Part shown: positions 53,898-64,000 of the stretch, piece after piece
How the letters are laid out: every line of letters begins with the position of its first letter
Position numbering within the stretch: position 1 is the first letter of the stretch
Source: Amblyomma americanum
Lineage: Eukaryota > Arthropoda > Arachnida > Ixodida > Ixodidae
NCBI RefSeq assembly: GCF_052857255.1
Contig: NC_135500.1
Location: 52,229,272-52,293,271, forward strand
Length of the DNA stretch: 64,000 nucleotides
Direction of reading: 5' to 3'
Program-made: the position numbers and the translations under genes
The notes under the pieces: model-generated
Told to the model about the DNA's origin: nothing
The model's input: only the letters and a program-made list of their open reading frames with translations
Databases searched by the model: none

Positions 53898-55925
53898 AGA
53901 AAAGGCGAAAACGTGGTCATGGCGCTCGATGTCAAAGGAGCCTTCGACAACGTAAGCCACGAGGCCATCATGGAAGGTCTCATCAACGCGAACTGCGGGA
54001 AGAGAACACACGATTACGTGAAGGACTTCCTTTCAAACAGAACGGCAACAGTAGGCCTAGGAGAACTAAGGAGCGATATCTTTGCAACGCCTAGCAGAGG
54101 TACGCCCCAAGGCTCCGTAATCTCGCCCGTATTATTCAACCTGGCGATGATTGGCCTAGCAAGAAAACTCGAGCAAATCCAGGGAGTCCGACACGCGATG
54201 TACGCGGACGATATCACGGTCTGGGCTACCGGAGGGACCTTAGAAGAAAAGCAAGCCGCACTGCAAGAAGCGGCAAGATGCGTAGAAGACTACGTGACAG
54301 CTAGAGGCCTCAACTGTTCTACAGAAAAGTCTGAACTCCTGAGAGTGGGCCGACACCAGACTAAGGCGAAACTGGAAGTCTCTCTCGAAGGACAACTCAT
54401 ACCGGAATGCAAAATGATCCGCATCCTCGGCATGTGGCTGCAGGGTAGTAGGAAATGCGACCACACGATTTCCCTACTCAAGAAATCAACAGAAAGTGTC
54501 AGCAGAATGATAAGCAGAGTCTCTCAAAGAAGACATGGGATGAAAGAAGAAGACACCCTAAGATTGGTCAACAGCCTCATTGTAAGCAGAGTTACGTACT
54601 CGCTTCCCTTCCACGTAAGGACCAAAACGTCTAATGAAGAAATCGAAACCATTCTAAGGAAAGCATACAAGACAGCATTACACCTGTCAAGAAACACACC
54701 CAACGAAAAGCTCATGCAGCTTGGCGTCAACAACACCTTCCTAGAACTGGTGGAAGCGCAACGAAAATCGCAAATTAAAAGACTAGGAGGGACCTACACT
54801 GGGAGAGCACTGCTCGACAGAATAGGCTGCGAATACATCGACACAAAGCGGTACGAAGACATGCCTACCGAAATAAGGAAAACATTTTATGTCAGACCCA
54901 TTCCAAAGAACATGGACCCCAGGCTCCACGAAGGCAGAAGGAAGGCCAGGGCAGAACACATTGAAAGAACACTAGCGGGGAAGGATAACACCTTCTACAC
55001 GGACGCAAGCGCTATGGAAGTAGCGAGCGGCAGAAGCAAATACATAGGTACGGCAGTGGTAGTAAACAAAGATGGGGAACTAACCTCCGGGGCATCCACG
55101 GAAATCTGGAGTATAACGGACGCCGAGGAGTTAGCCGTGGCGCTAGCGGCAGCAAAAGGATATAGGGAGAACAAATCATTGAATATTCTCACGGACTCAA
55201 AAGAGACCTGTCGAAATTATACGAAGGGCAGAATTAGCAAAGCTGCTCTTAAGGTGCTCAGAGAGTGCAACCTCTCAGAGAGCATAACAGTCCAACATAA
55301 TTTAATCTGGATACCTGCGCACGAGGGCATAAGGGGCAATGAGGCGGCGGATGGTCTAGCTCGAGCTTTTTGTTTCCGAGTCGGACAGCAGCAGGAGTGC
55401 CGTGGTCTGAGCGCCATGATCCTCGGGGAGAGCTATTCAGAACTACTCCAACATCACAGAGGGGTGAGATATAAATATCCGCCCCCGCATAAAGCACTAA
55501 CCAAGGAGGAGGCAACAGATTGGCGTAGATTACAAACAGGTTCCTTCCCCAACCTCTTTATATACAACAAGATGTTCCCAACGGAATATAGGGGCACATG
55601 CCCGTGGTGCGGGGCCACACCCACACTATTTCACATAAAATGGGAATGCGAACGAAACAACGCATTCCGAGAACACAAATCCCCGAGTGCGGAGCACTGG
55701 GAGAGCCGGCTCGTCAGCTGCGAGCTCGCCGTCCAAAAGAGGATGGTAGAGCACGCACGGGATGCAGCCAAACTCAGTGGAGCCCTGGCCTGAGGGACCA
55801 CCCTTTGCTGAAGAAGCCTTCCCTGCAGCGCAGCGTGAAGACAGCGACACGCGAAGCAAGCAAGAAGACTTCTGATCGCCTAAATACTTATCATTCAATA
55901 AAAGTTTTCCTATCCTATCCTATCT
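53898..55925 (+). mobile_element. I/R1-like non-LTR retrotransposon (family C), 5'-truncated, young
   Basis: This 2-kb insertion starts within an RT domain and includes an intact RT-RNase H frame, a ~110-base 3'-UTR with AATAAA at about 55897 and a TCCTA repeat tail (about 55906-55925). It interrupts the endonuclease of family A copy 8: GGRILEE is on the left, and NNVYLL on the right. The open frame suggests recent insertion, in contrast to the decayed host copy. Confidence 0.85.
53913..55793 (+). CDS. Reverse transcriptase-RNase H protein, 5'-truncated but open
   Basis: 626 codons are open to TGA at 55791-55793. The start shown is the first codon inside the fragment; the endonuclease and RT fingers are missing. 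The palm has MALDVKGAFDNVSHEAI with the first catalytic aspartate, GTPQGSVISPVLFNLA and YADD at 54201-54212. RNase H follows with FYTDASAME (about 54994), the ITDAEELAVALAAAKG helix, LTDSKETC and WIPAHEGIRGNEAADGLA. The C-terminus holds CPWCGATPTLFHIKWEC, a zinc-like motif common in the I/R1 group. An RT without its endonuclease is unlikely to retrotranspose. Confidence 0.87.
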   Translation: MVMALDVKGAFDNVSHEAIMEGLINANCGKRTHDYVKDFLSNRTATVGLGELRSDIFATPSRGTPQGSVISPVLFNLAMIGLARKLEQIQGVRHAMYADDITVWATGGTLEEKQAALQEAARCVEDYVTARGLNCSTEKSELLRVGRHQTKAKLEVSLEGQLIPECKMIRILGMWLQGSRKCDHTISLLKKSTESVSRMISRVSQRRHGMKEEDTLRLVNSLIVSRVTYSLPFHVRTKTSNEEIETILRKAYKTALHLSRNTPNEKLMQLGVNNTFLELVEAQRKSQIKRLGGTYTGRALLDRIGCEYIDTKRYEDMPTEIRKTFYVRPIPKNMDPRLHEGRRKARAEHIERTLAGKDNTFYTDASAMEVASGRSKYIGTAVVVNKDGELTSGASTEIWSITDAEELAVALAAAKGYRENKSLNILTDSKETCRNYTKGRISKAALKVLRECNLSESITVQHNLIWIPAHEGIRGNEAADGLARAFCFRVGQQQECRGLSAMILGESYSELLQHHRGVRYKYPPPHKALTKEEATDWRRLQTGSFPNLFIYNKMFPTEYRGTCPWCGATPTLFHIKWECERNNAFREHKSPSAEHWESRLVSCELAVQKRMVEHARDAAKLSGALA

Positions 55926-56617
55926 CTACAACAATGTGTATCTGCTGACCACTGGCAAACACACTTATTATTCTCCAAGCAGTGGGAAAATGAGCTGCCT
56001 AGATTTATCTTTTTGTTAACCTTGTGTTTGTAACGATTTTGAATGGGATGTCATTGACAACAGTATGGCAGCGATCATCTTCCTATTTTAATCAGTTTAA
56101 TATCTCCACCGGAAATCATCCCAACAAAGCCGCGTTTTTTGAAACTTCATTTAGTAGACTGGGAACTTTTTAGAGAAGAAGCCACATTAGATAATTTTTT
56201 TTTAGAAAATCTCAGCACTGATCAAATTAAATAAAAGTTCACGAATTGCATCATAACTGCCGAACATTTAGCTACTCCTCAAACTTCAGGAGTGGTAAAT
56301 GGCACCTTTCCACCTTTCACAATTCTTTTCAGAGGTTCCTGAGGCTGAGGCTTTTATTTGATTTGTTGGGAGCCTGGAGATCCTTGCCCAGCCAAGGATA
56401 GCCGCTGAGGCTACCTGTCCTTCTTTAAAGCTTTTACAATTAGTCATTAATAAATATCTTTCCCTCAGTTATTACTAGGTAGTACCAATATTTTAGGGGT
56501 TCTACATCACCGATCACTTTCCACATTTTATGAAATTTTGCAGAAAACTTTTGTATACCTTGTCCTTGATGCATAATGGCCTTAGCTGCCTATGCGCCAT
56601 TAAACCCAACACAACAC
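55926..56617 (+). mobile_element. Family A copy 8, resumed: endonuclease end and 3'-UTR
   Basis: Endonuclease sequence continues (TGKHTYYSPSSGKMSCLDLSF at about 55948-56015; an altered SDHLP region near 56068) to about 56300. It then jumps straight to the family 3'-UTR (GGCTGAGGCTTTTATTTGATTTG at 56345) and ends in the tail ATTAAACCCAACACAACACA (56594-56614). The RT and RNase H, about 3.7 kb in the full copy, are deleted. Confidence 0.8.
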
Positions 56618-59600
56618 ACTAGAAAGTTTCTTGCAATGCTATAACGGTAGAGATCTTGACTGCTGAGAGGATTTGGAGGTAAATTTGCAGGTTGTTGCGC
56701 TCCGCTCGACAGCTCCTGCAATTCCACTGTCGCAGTCGAATGCAGGTACGTTGCGCAGTCATACTGGTCGTTTTTTCGAACCGTTTCACTCCGGTCGACT
56801 TTCATGCAATCAGTCATCTAATGTCACACGACCATGTTGTTATCGCAGTTACATTTTGTAGGCGCGCCGTCATTCACAGCTTGACTTACCCTTGTGCTTT
56901 AGGTAGTACCTACTGCTGTTTTGACATTGCTGTAATTTATGCTTGCCGTCAATGATCGCATAATTGGGCCAACCTAATGGATAACAAGTACGCGATAAGA
57001 TAATTAAAGGACACACGGAGATAGTAAATTACTAAGTGATATCTTCAGGATTTGTCTTTATCTTGGTTTCTTAACCTCTAACTTCATAAACCCACACTTC
57101 CTACTTCGGTTTGAATCCGCTATTGTTTGGGACCTGCAAAAGGAAGTTGTAAACTGCCCACACTACATGTTCCGACGCTGTCTGCCTTGCTTGAGCTCAC
57201 ACAAAGCGCGAATGTCGGCCATTGGACACGGAAGGGGAATCAGTCTGCGAAGGCAGATTGATCCTTGTAAATCAGTATGAGCGCACAACGACTTCTGCAC
57301 ACGTTTAACTCGATAAACAGTCGTTCATTGTTTTGCTATATCACGCGTTGTACAACTTTTTTTTAAGAAAAAAAGCTCCACGAGGGCCGTTTGTTTTATG
57401 GAATGCCGCGTGGATTATTGCCGATGCCCCCTCCACCCGCCCCCATCCTTACTCGGTTCCGCACAATGCGTCGAAAGTTCGGCGGGCCGCGGCGTTAAGA
57501 AATACGGTCACTTCTTTACGAGGCAACGGAGCTTAAGTGTCCACAGGTTCCACACTCGAGGACTTTATTCAGCTATCGCGGCACCTTTTGGGGCAGCGGC
57601 GTACATCAGATCGTGGGGAATTTCCGGTGGCAGCCGCATGCCGGCGTCACTATGCCTCGTCACGAAAAGAGGATATGAAACGCCGACATGCATTTTGCTA
57701 CTAAGATAGTACGAACTGGTGGGCTAGTTGGTAACACATACCAAATTATTACCGGCGCGCAAACAAGAACGGCGCTGTGATGTGTTCTTTCGGTATTCGT
57801 CTTTTTGTGCGCTGAGAATCATTTGGTACTCGAATAGATCTGCTTACATAATTAGAATCTTTCATTACACACACCCACTCGTTAATATCCAGTCGTAAAA
57901 TATCACTTTACGACATACATATTACCCCGCGCTTGTACCCAATCCGTACAAGCATGCCTGCGTAGCCGCATCGGGGCCAAGGATTATCGTGTCTGATTTG
58001 TAACCCAAGCGACACAGCTCCATATCCCGACTAAAATTGCAAATTCTCTTCCGACGGGAATCGTTTCCTTTGTAAAGCTACATCATTGAGATAGGTGACA
58101 ACCTTCATTTCGCATAACATGCCTTGTTTTTCATCACTTTCATTTCACGAATCCACGTGTGACATAACGTTTCGCGTGACGTCACGTGGGACACTATTTT
58201 TCCTGCACAACGCAACTTCCTCTTCTGAAGTCGATCTTTAACGGTGTCGCGATAAAACGTAGTTTGGGAATTGTGTCAATGTGCGCGCCTTACTGAACTG
58301 CACATGTACAGTCTGTGTCGCACTTGTGTAGAGCGCTCGGGCTGTGCACTTCCCTTCAAACAAATCAAGATCTCCTCGCAGCCTCTAGGGTCCTGCAGCA
58401 ATACTTCCGCGGAAGTAGTGTCAAATAGACCCGCAAATAAAGAAGACACGAGCACTTTGACCACAAATAAGGGGCTGCTCCGTAATTTCAGTTTTTGTTG
58501 CAAAGGACGCACTGCTCAAGCGCTCTACGCAAGGCTGACGTGGGCTGTACGTGCTAGCGCGGGCAAAAGTAACAGACCCCCCCCCCCCTCCAATTTTCGA
58601 TTGCTGCCACATTGAGTGGGGGCTCCATTGAGAAAGCACTTGTGGTGTCGCAGTTGACCCTTCTCGACATCAGAGGTGCTCTGTCGGGTGGCACGCCCAC
58701 GCAGGGTGGCACGGGTCGGAACCTGAATAGTGGGGGGAGGGGGGGGGGCGCTCTGTTGCCACGATAGTAGACCATGCGCGTGAAATTCCGCAGTTTCTCT
58801 TGTGCTCCAATAAGGAAATCAAGCATGCTGCGGAGAAATTCAGCGTCTCACTAATTAATAAAAAGTGAAAAGTTGGAAACTAATAGAAAAAGTGAAAGTG
58901 AAGCTCAAAGCGACTTGCCTATAGCCGGGGATGAGTGCCGTACACAGGGATTTGTACCTTTCAGAAAAGTCAGTCCGTAGCCAGTGTAACTAACTTGTGT
59001 GTGTATAATTCAGCTTTTGCCCTCTCAAGTACAATGTTTCCATTTCATAGCTGGTGCTTCATAATGATTTGCATTCCTGGTGCGCCCGGTGATTTGCTTC
59101 ATTTCGGAGGGGAGGTAAGAATGATTTTTCAATTGGGGCGGGGGGGGGGGGGGGGGGAGGCACGGGTGTGCGCTCTGGCCTCCCGCGCATCGGGGTCTCT
59201 AAAGAGGCATGTTATCTTAAAGGCGATCTGGTGCTGCTGAAGCTGCGATCTTGACGTCTCTGCACACAAAGCGGCACACAGCTACGGATTCGGCATGGCC
59301 ATCCGCGTCGTTCCCCAATCCAGTTAGGCAGAAGGGGCTGCCGCTATAACCTCCTCGCCTTCGGCAAGCACCGCGATTCCAGACCGCAGCCTAGAAATTG
59401 AAGCGCGACACTTTGCGAAAATGCAGCAGCTGGCCCGGATAGCACGGCCGTCTTGATTCTGTACAGTGTTTCCAGGCACGAGACTTTTTCCGGAGTTTCG
59501 AATAGTCTTTAGCCTTCAGGCACGGGAACACTGCGGCCCGGAATGTAATGTCATACCAGCGGCAAATAGTTTCCCGAAAAAAACCCGGCCGCGGCAGTCA

Positions 59601-60684
59601 CATGACAGCTATGTCCACCGTGATGGAATAGATTCCGCAGGCTGCACTGGAAGGTAATATCGGGCAAGAGCGCAGTCGTGGCGGCACGGACGCTCTCTAC
59701 CTGCATCGAAGAAAGACTCAGGAGGGAGCGTCAGGTGACAATTTTCAAGATTAGTAATAAAAGATGGGGAAACTTCGACCCAACACGTGGTGTAGCCTAC
59801 GGTGCATTTTATTCCCCAAGGCCGTATCAGGCAGGGCCTTAGCACAGGGCCCCAACGTGCAGCCGATTTTGACGTGTCTAGAAACTCAAAGAGGAAAAGG
59901 AACTGTTTCAAGAGGCCTCAGCTAAAGGAGGCGGGCAGACATGATGCAACGCCGCCTCCTTAGTCTTCTTTCCTTCCATGCCCACGTGACTGAGCCTATA
60001 GCAGGATAGAAGTGAATAAGACAGCAGAAAATGCCCCTCAATGGAAACCCTGCAGCCAATGGGGTGTACTGTTTTTCATGGCGTCGCGGTTAATCGAATT
60101 CTGCTCAGTCGCTGCCATTCACATGTGATTTCACGCTTTACTTGCCGGCAACTTTCACAGCTATGCAGCAGAGGCTAAGCAGGAAAGCAAGGAGACCGTC
60201 CTTGGTCCCTGAGTAATGGGGAGTGGGGTTCTCAGCCCTAATGCCCTTGCATCCGCTCCCGATCTCCCCCCCCCCCCCCCCCCTACACTTCTGCGGACTC
60301 CCCACAGCTCGGGCACAAAGGATGGTCTCCTCTTTCCTGCCTTGCGTCTGCTGCATTTCTACTGTAGCGTCATGAGAACCGGCCGACGCCATTGGTCTCC
60401 TTTGAAAGGCTTTCGCTGTTCCCTTGTTGGCGTGCATTCCCGTCTATAAGAAGTGTGGCTTCTTGGTCTCTCCGTTCCGCGCAGACGGCAAGCAGAAGAA
60501 AATGGCCCCCGGACCTAATTGTTGCGCTCGCAACAACGCATTGTTCTTTAGTCGTCAAGAGCGCGCGTTCCCTCTCGAGAGCATTCGCGCCCGCGTTTTT
60601 TCCGATGCAATGTCCTGGCCTTTAGAAAAGTGCTGATTCTTAAAATTCCGCCAACATATGGACATAAATGTGCTCACTGAATCC
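56618..60684. other. Unassigned 4-kb stretch with G/C homopolymers
   Basis: No gene or element was recognised. It contains long C or G runs at about 58577-58587, 58734-58749, 59137-59157 and 60267-60282, and a GTGACGTCACGTGG site at about 58177-58190 (CRE plus E-box). Short open frames overlap on both strands and have no known domains. It is the largest part of the window without transposon signatures and may be host intron or intergenic DNA. Confidence 0.4.
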
Positions 60685-61242
60685 AATAGGTCCCTGGAGG
60701 GGGGCGTCTGCAGCTTGCAAGCGTTGGTGAGGGGCGGCATCACGGGTTCCCGAGCATCCACAGAGATATCCCCGCAGGGGATATCTCTGCGGATGCTCGG
60801 TGACCAGTGCATCACCACGGACGCGAACGCCCACGCCTAGCCGTGCGTGGCATCGCCGTGTCCGGGAAAAAGGGGATCCTGGTGGTTGAGCCGATGCCGA
60901 GTGCAACAAATCACTTTGGTCCCAGCTTCCTGTAGACGGCACCTCCGGCCTGAACCGACTGGGGGAAATCGGCAGTCGCCTTTTCCTATCCTCCCCTCTA
61001 TCTTTCACTTTCATATCTTCTTTTTTGCAACTTTCCTGTTTCCCCCTCTCTTATCACTTTTTCATTTTTCATAGGCGGCGAGGGTTAAGCTTTTGCGGCC
61101 AACTAACCTTAGTTGTGTCATATCTGGTTATAGTTAGGGTGTACAGCTGGCGTCGACAGGGTTTTCTAGCAAGTTCCTGTCACGTCCACTAGTTGGGCTC
61201 CATGGTGGGGGGCTGGCAGCGTAGCCGAAGAACACAAGTATT

Positions 61243-62415
61243 CTATGGCTAACCTTCTGTCAGCAACTGATTGCTTTCTCAAAAGAGGGTGGACCGAGGT
61301 AACTCAACATTTCATGCAAAAAGAAGCAAAGCTTCCCTAAGGTTCAGGGGATTCATAGCGAACAGAGAAATCTGCCAGAATAATCTACCCATTCTTCGTA
61401 GAAAAATGACTAATGGGTGCATTCGGCTCAGGCTACTAGGTTACAGAAATGGCTAGTGGAGACCTCTCCCCAGAACTTCGTGATAGCGTCCAGAACTCAA
61501 AACGTTCCCACATTGTATCCATGGGTGACATACGTGTCTCCATCATTGCCCATCGATCCCTCAAACAGTCCGTGGTGTAATCTCTGCAAATGAATTCCTC
61601 CGCCTCACAGAACAAGAAATCAAAGAAGGGCTTTCTGAGAAATGCTTCGTTATGTCCACAGGATCAAAATAAGAAAAGAGGGCTAGGAAATCCCAACAAA
61701 ACAGTCTTGACATTTGCACGAACTTCTCTGCCAGACTCAACTGAAGCGGGCTATCTAAAAATAAATGTGAGACCCCACATTCTTAACCCTCGACGATCCT
61801 TTAACTACCAGAGGTTCGGCCACGGTTCACCGAGTCCGCGGTCGCAAAATTTGTGCAATATGCGCTTCAAAAGATCGCTCTTCTGATGGCGGCGGCGGCT
61901 CCCCATGCTGCGAAAATTGTGAAGGAGACCATGCTGCATATTCCAGGGCGTGTCCGTCCTGGGAGAAAGAAAAAGGAATAATCACATTGAAAACAACTGA
62001 AAACATTTATTTCAAACAAGCAAGAAGGCGATACACACAAACAAGCACATTCTCCTTCACCGCAGAAACAAACTTCGCTGATGTGGTGCGTGGGCGCGGC
62101 ACACCACACCAGGCTTCAGCAGCTGCCCAGGCCACTCGCAGTGAGCCTGTGGCGGGGCCATCCCCGCCCCTGGGTGGAGTAGCTAACACTACCCCGCCAT
62201 CCCAAAAGGAGGCCTCGCAGACCCCCTTGTCGGTGGCCCCAAGACCTCCTCCCACATGTTGAAGTCTAACATCCACGTGCCCTCTGCACGGTCGTCCAGC
62301 GCTTCTTCAGAGGCGATGGACACGACCCAGGGCAGCACCATGACGTCCACATCGGACGGTCGGCGGAGAGCTCTAGATCGATCAAAAGAAAATAGGCCCC
62401 GAATCAAGGGGCCAT
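61243..62415 (+). pseudogene. Family A ORF1, gag-like protein (copy 9), broken
   Basis: It begins MANLLSATDCFLKRGWTEV, the family start. The frame breaks after about 30 codons. MASGDLSPELRDSVQNSKR is recognisable near 61450. The knuckles lie at about 61800-61960: FNYQRFGHGS (first cysteine lost), CNMRFKRS and CCENCEGDHAAYSRAC. The stretch SFTAETNFADVVRGRGTPHQ and the serine-rich tail close the protein near 62415. Inactive. Confidence 0.75.
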
Positions 62416-62458
62416 AAATAGCTTTATCTAATTTTTAACTACATATAAAAACAAAATT

Positions 62459-63069
62459 ATGATGGCTTTCATAATTCAATGAAACTGTAGACGACTAACA
62501 AATAACTGCAGTGATATAAAAGAACTTTTAAACACACTATCACCGGTGGCAATATGCTTACAGGAGACCAACTTAGGTCCCAAGCAAAAATACATTCTAT
62601 ACAAGTATGTCTTTCGGTGTGACCGAGAGCAAGCAAATAAACTGTCTGCAGGGGTTGCTATTGGCGTTCAGACTGGTGTTGCAACCCAGGAAATCAAACT
62701 TAATACCAAATACGAAGGTGAGGCAGTCACTGCCATTCATTTTAAGACAATCACAATATGTAACATATATCTTGAGCCACACCAAACAGTAACACTTCAT
62801 GACTTGGAAACTCTTCTAGAACAGCTGCCAGAACCATACCTGCTAGTTGGTGATATTAATGCCCACTCCGGTTTTTGGGTAAGTGCACACACTGATGCAA
62901 GAGCTAGTCGTATTTCAGAAGATTTTACTTTAAGTATTAATGTTTGCCTCCTAAACACCGCAAAGATACGTACTGCTCTCCGAGGACGGGAAAAATGAGT
63001 TCCACAGATTTGTCTTTTTTTTCATCCTGTTTTTATCGATTATAAATGGATGTCATCGACAAACCTTCG
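62459..63069 (+). pseudogene. Family A ORF2 start, endonuclease (copy 9), broken
   Basis: ATG at 62459 starts MMAFIIQ, then a stop replaces the tryptophan codon of the usual IxWNCRGL motif. An open stretch at 62546-62998 holds CLQETNLGPK, GVAIGVQTGVA and LVGDINAHSGFW, where the usual GDFNAHS has phenylalanine changed to isoleucine. It is cut at about 63070 by another LINE end. Confidence 0.78.
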
Positions 63070-63687
63070 GCATATGACCTGTAGAAAAGAACTAGTGCGT
63101 ACGAACTACGGTACACAAACGCTAAAATATCGAATCGCTGATCTTCTAAATAAGTACCCGGGTATTATAGAAACCATTCACAACAGTCGTTCCACGAAAG
63201 CATTTAGCAAAAAGTTAACCCATTTCTTTTTGTGACATAGCAATGGCTTACTTTTCCTGCACAACTGCCCTATATTAAAAAAAAAGAAAAATCCATGTTT
63301 TTATTAGAAAAGAAAACCTTACTTTGGCCGGCCTAGTTAAGCTCTTCTTGACTTTTGTTATGTTCAGTCACACCGATATTTGTATTTTAGGTGCTATTCT
63401 GTGCAACAATGTTGACTCGCGAATATAATTTTTACAGCATTTCTTAAGTCTGTACCTAAAATGAATATGTGCTGTTACTTTCTTGTTTTTTCTTTTTTGA
63501 TGTTTTCGTGTATAATGTTATATGCAATGTCTCTTTGGTGTTATGATCTGTTTTTCTTTGGTTAAACCTGCCCACTGCTCAGTGGTAGAGTGTAAAGGGG
63601 GCGGACGCTTCGTCAGGCAACTTTTGATTGCCTTTTTGTTCGTCTCCTCGGCAACCAAGTGTTGTTGAAATAAATCTGAATCTGAAT
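63070..63687 (+). mobile_element. 3' end of another non-LTR element (CR1/L2/Jockey-like)
   Basis: A short coding end at about 63086-63234 reads LVRTNYGTQTLKYRIADLLN and ends KLTHFFL, resembling the C-terminus of CR1/Jockey-type RTs (RTNYG...YR motif). It is followed by a ~430-base 3'-UTR with AATAAA at about 63668 and a tail of CTGAAT repeats (63672-63687). Family A endonuclease sequence flanks it on both sides. The CR1/L2/Jockey placement is tentative. Confidence 0.65.
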
Positions 63688-64000
63688 CTGAACCCATAGT
63701 TCAGCGATCACCTCCCTCTATTAGTCAGCCTAACATCCCCACCGTAAGTCATCCCAACGAAACCACGACATTGGAAGTTACATTTAGCCGACTGGGCACT
63801 TTTTAGAGAAAGGGCCAGCCTAGATAAAATGGTTTCAGATAATATCTGCATAAATGAACTAAATGGATTTATCACAAATTGTATTTTAACCTTTGCACGC
63901 CTAGAAATTACAAAATTGGTCTGGTGTAAAATACCAAAATCACAAAACTTGGTGCACACAAGATGCCGAAATGCAAAAAGGAGGTAAAACAAAGCCTGGG

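Larger units (their letters stand above)
60685..64000 (+). mobile_element. Family A non-LTR retrotransposon, 5' part, copy 9 (runs off the window)
   Basis: The 5'-UTR starts at about 60685 with leader words CGTCTGCAGCTTGCAAGCG. It contains a 51-base fold-back at 60750-60800. ORF1 runs from ATG 61243 to about 62415, ORF2 starts at ATG 62459, and the endonuclease reaches about 63070, where a different LINE end is inserted (63070-63687). Endonuclease sequence then resumes (AITSLY*SA, a relic of SDHLP) and continues into the linker before the RT at the window edge. Stops and shifts are many. Confidence 0.83.

Overview
This is a transposon-dense stretch of an arthropod nuclear genome, most likely a hard tick (Ixodidae, perhaps metastriate). 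The clues are several copies of a tRNA-headed SINE that looks like the tick Ruka family, degenerate non-LTR elements, Penelope-like elements, a Ty3/gypsy element and one spliced host exon. No bacterial-style operons, CRISPR arrays or free tRNA genes were seen. Most reading frames are broken. The exceptions are the Penelope-like genes at 28.7-34.3 kb and one 626-residue RT/RNase H frame at 53.9-55.8 kb.

Layout. 1-13.3 kb: four copies of one I-type non-LTR family ('family A': gag-like ORF1 with CCHC knuckles, then ORF2 with APE endonuclease, RT, RNase H and a C-terminal zinc motif). One is near full length (4.1-12.45 kb) and is interrupted by a Ruka SINE and by a 2.36-kb TTAA-flanked Kolobok/T2-like DNA transposon. 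14.5-17.5 kb: a further family A copy hit by an RTE fragment and a truncated SINE. 17.8-19.7 kb: two Penelope-like fragments joined head to head. 22.0-27.9 kb: a decayed Ty3/gypsy element with LTRs, sitting in a TA microsatellite. 27.9-37.9 kb: a ~10-kb near-perfect palindrome of two full-length Penelope-like elements, each with an SGNH/GDSL-like ORF1, an RT-GIY-YIG ORF2 and pseudo-LTRs with a hammerhead-like motif. 38.3-43.4 kb: more family A, a gag-like ORF1 of a second non-LTR family on the minus strand, and a second RTE fragment. 43.5-44.5 kb: a SINE-like block, a 5'-truncated U2 snRNA copy and an isolated leucine-rich-repeat host exon. 45.0-50.8 kb: the best-preserved family A copy. 51.8-56.6 kb: another family A copy carrying a younger RT element. 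56.6-60.7 kb: mostly unassigned DNA with G/C runs. 60.7-64.0 kb: a last family A copy that runs off the window.

How the parts relate. All nine family A copies lie on the plus strand and share 5'-UTR and 3'-UTR hairpins and a CAACA-type tail, so the window is largely a nested, same-direction array of one retroposon family. The most unusual system is the Penelope-like element. Its esterase-like frame and its RT frame are in the same phase, divided by a single UGA, and the element exists here as an inverted dimer. A second, older Penelope lineage in the window shows the same head-to-head geometry.
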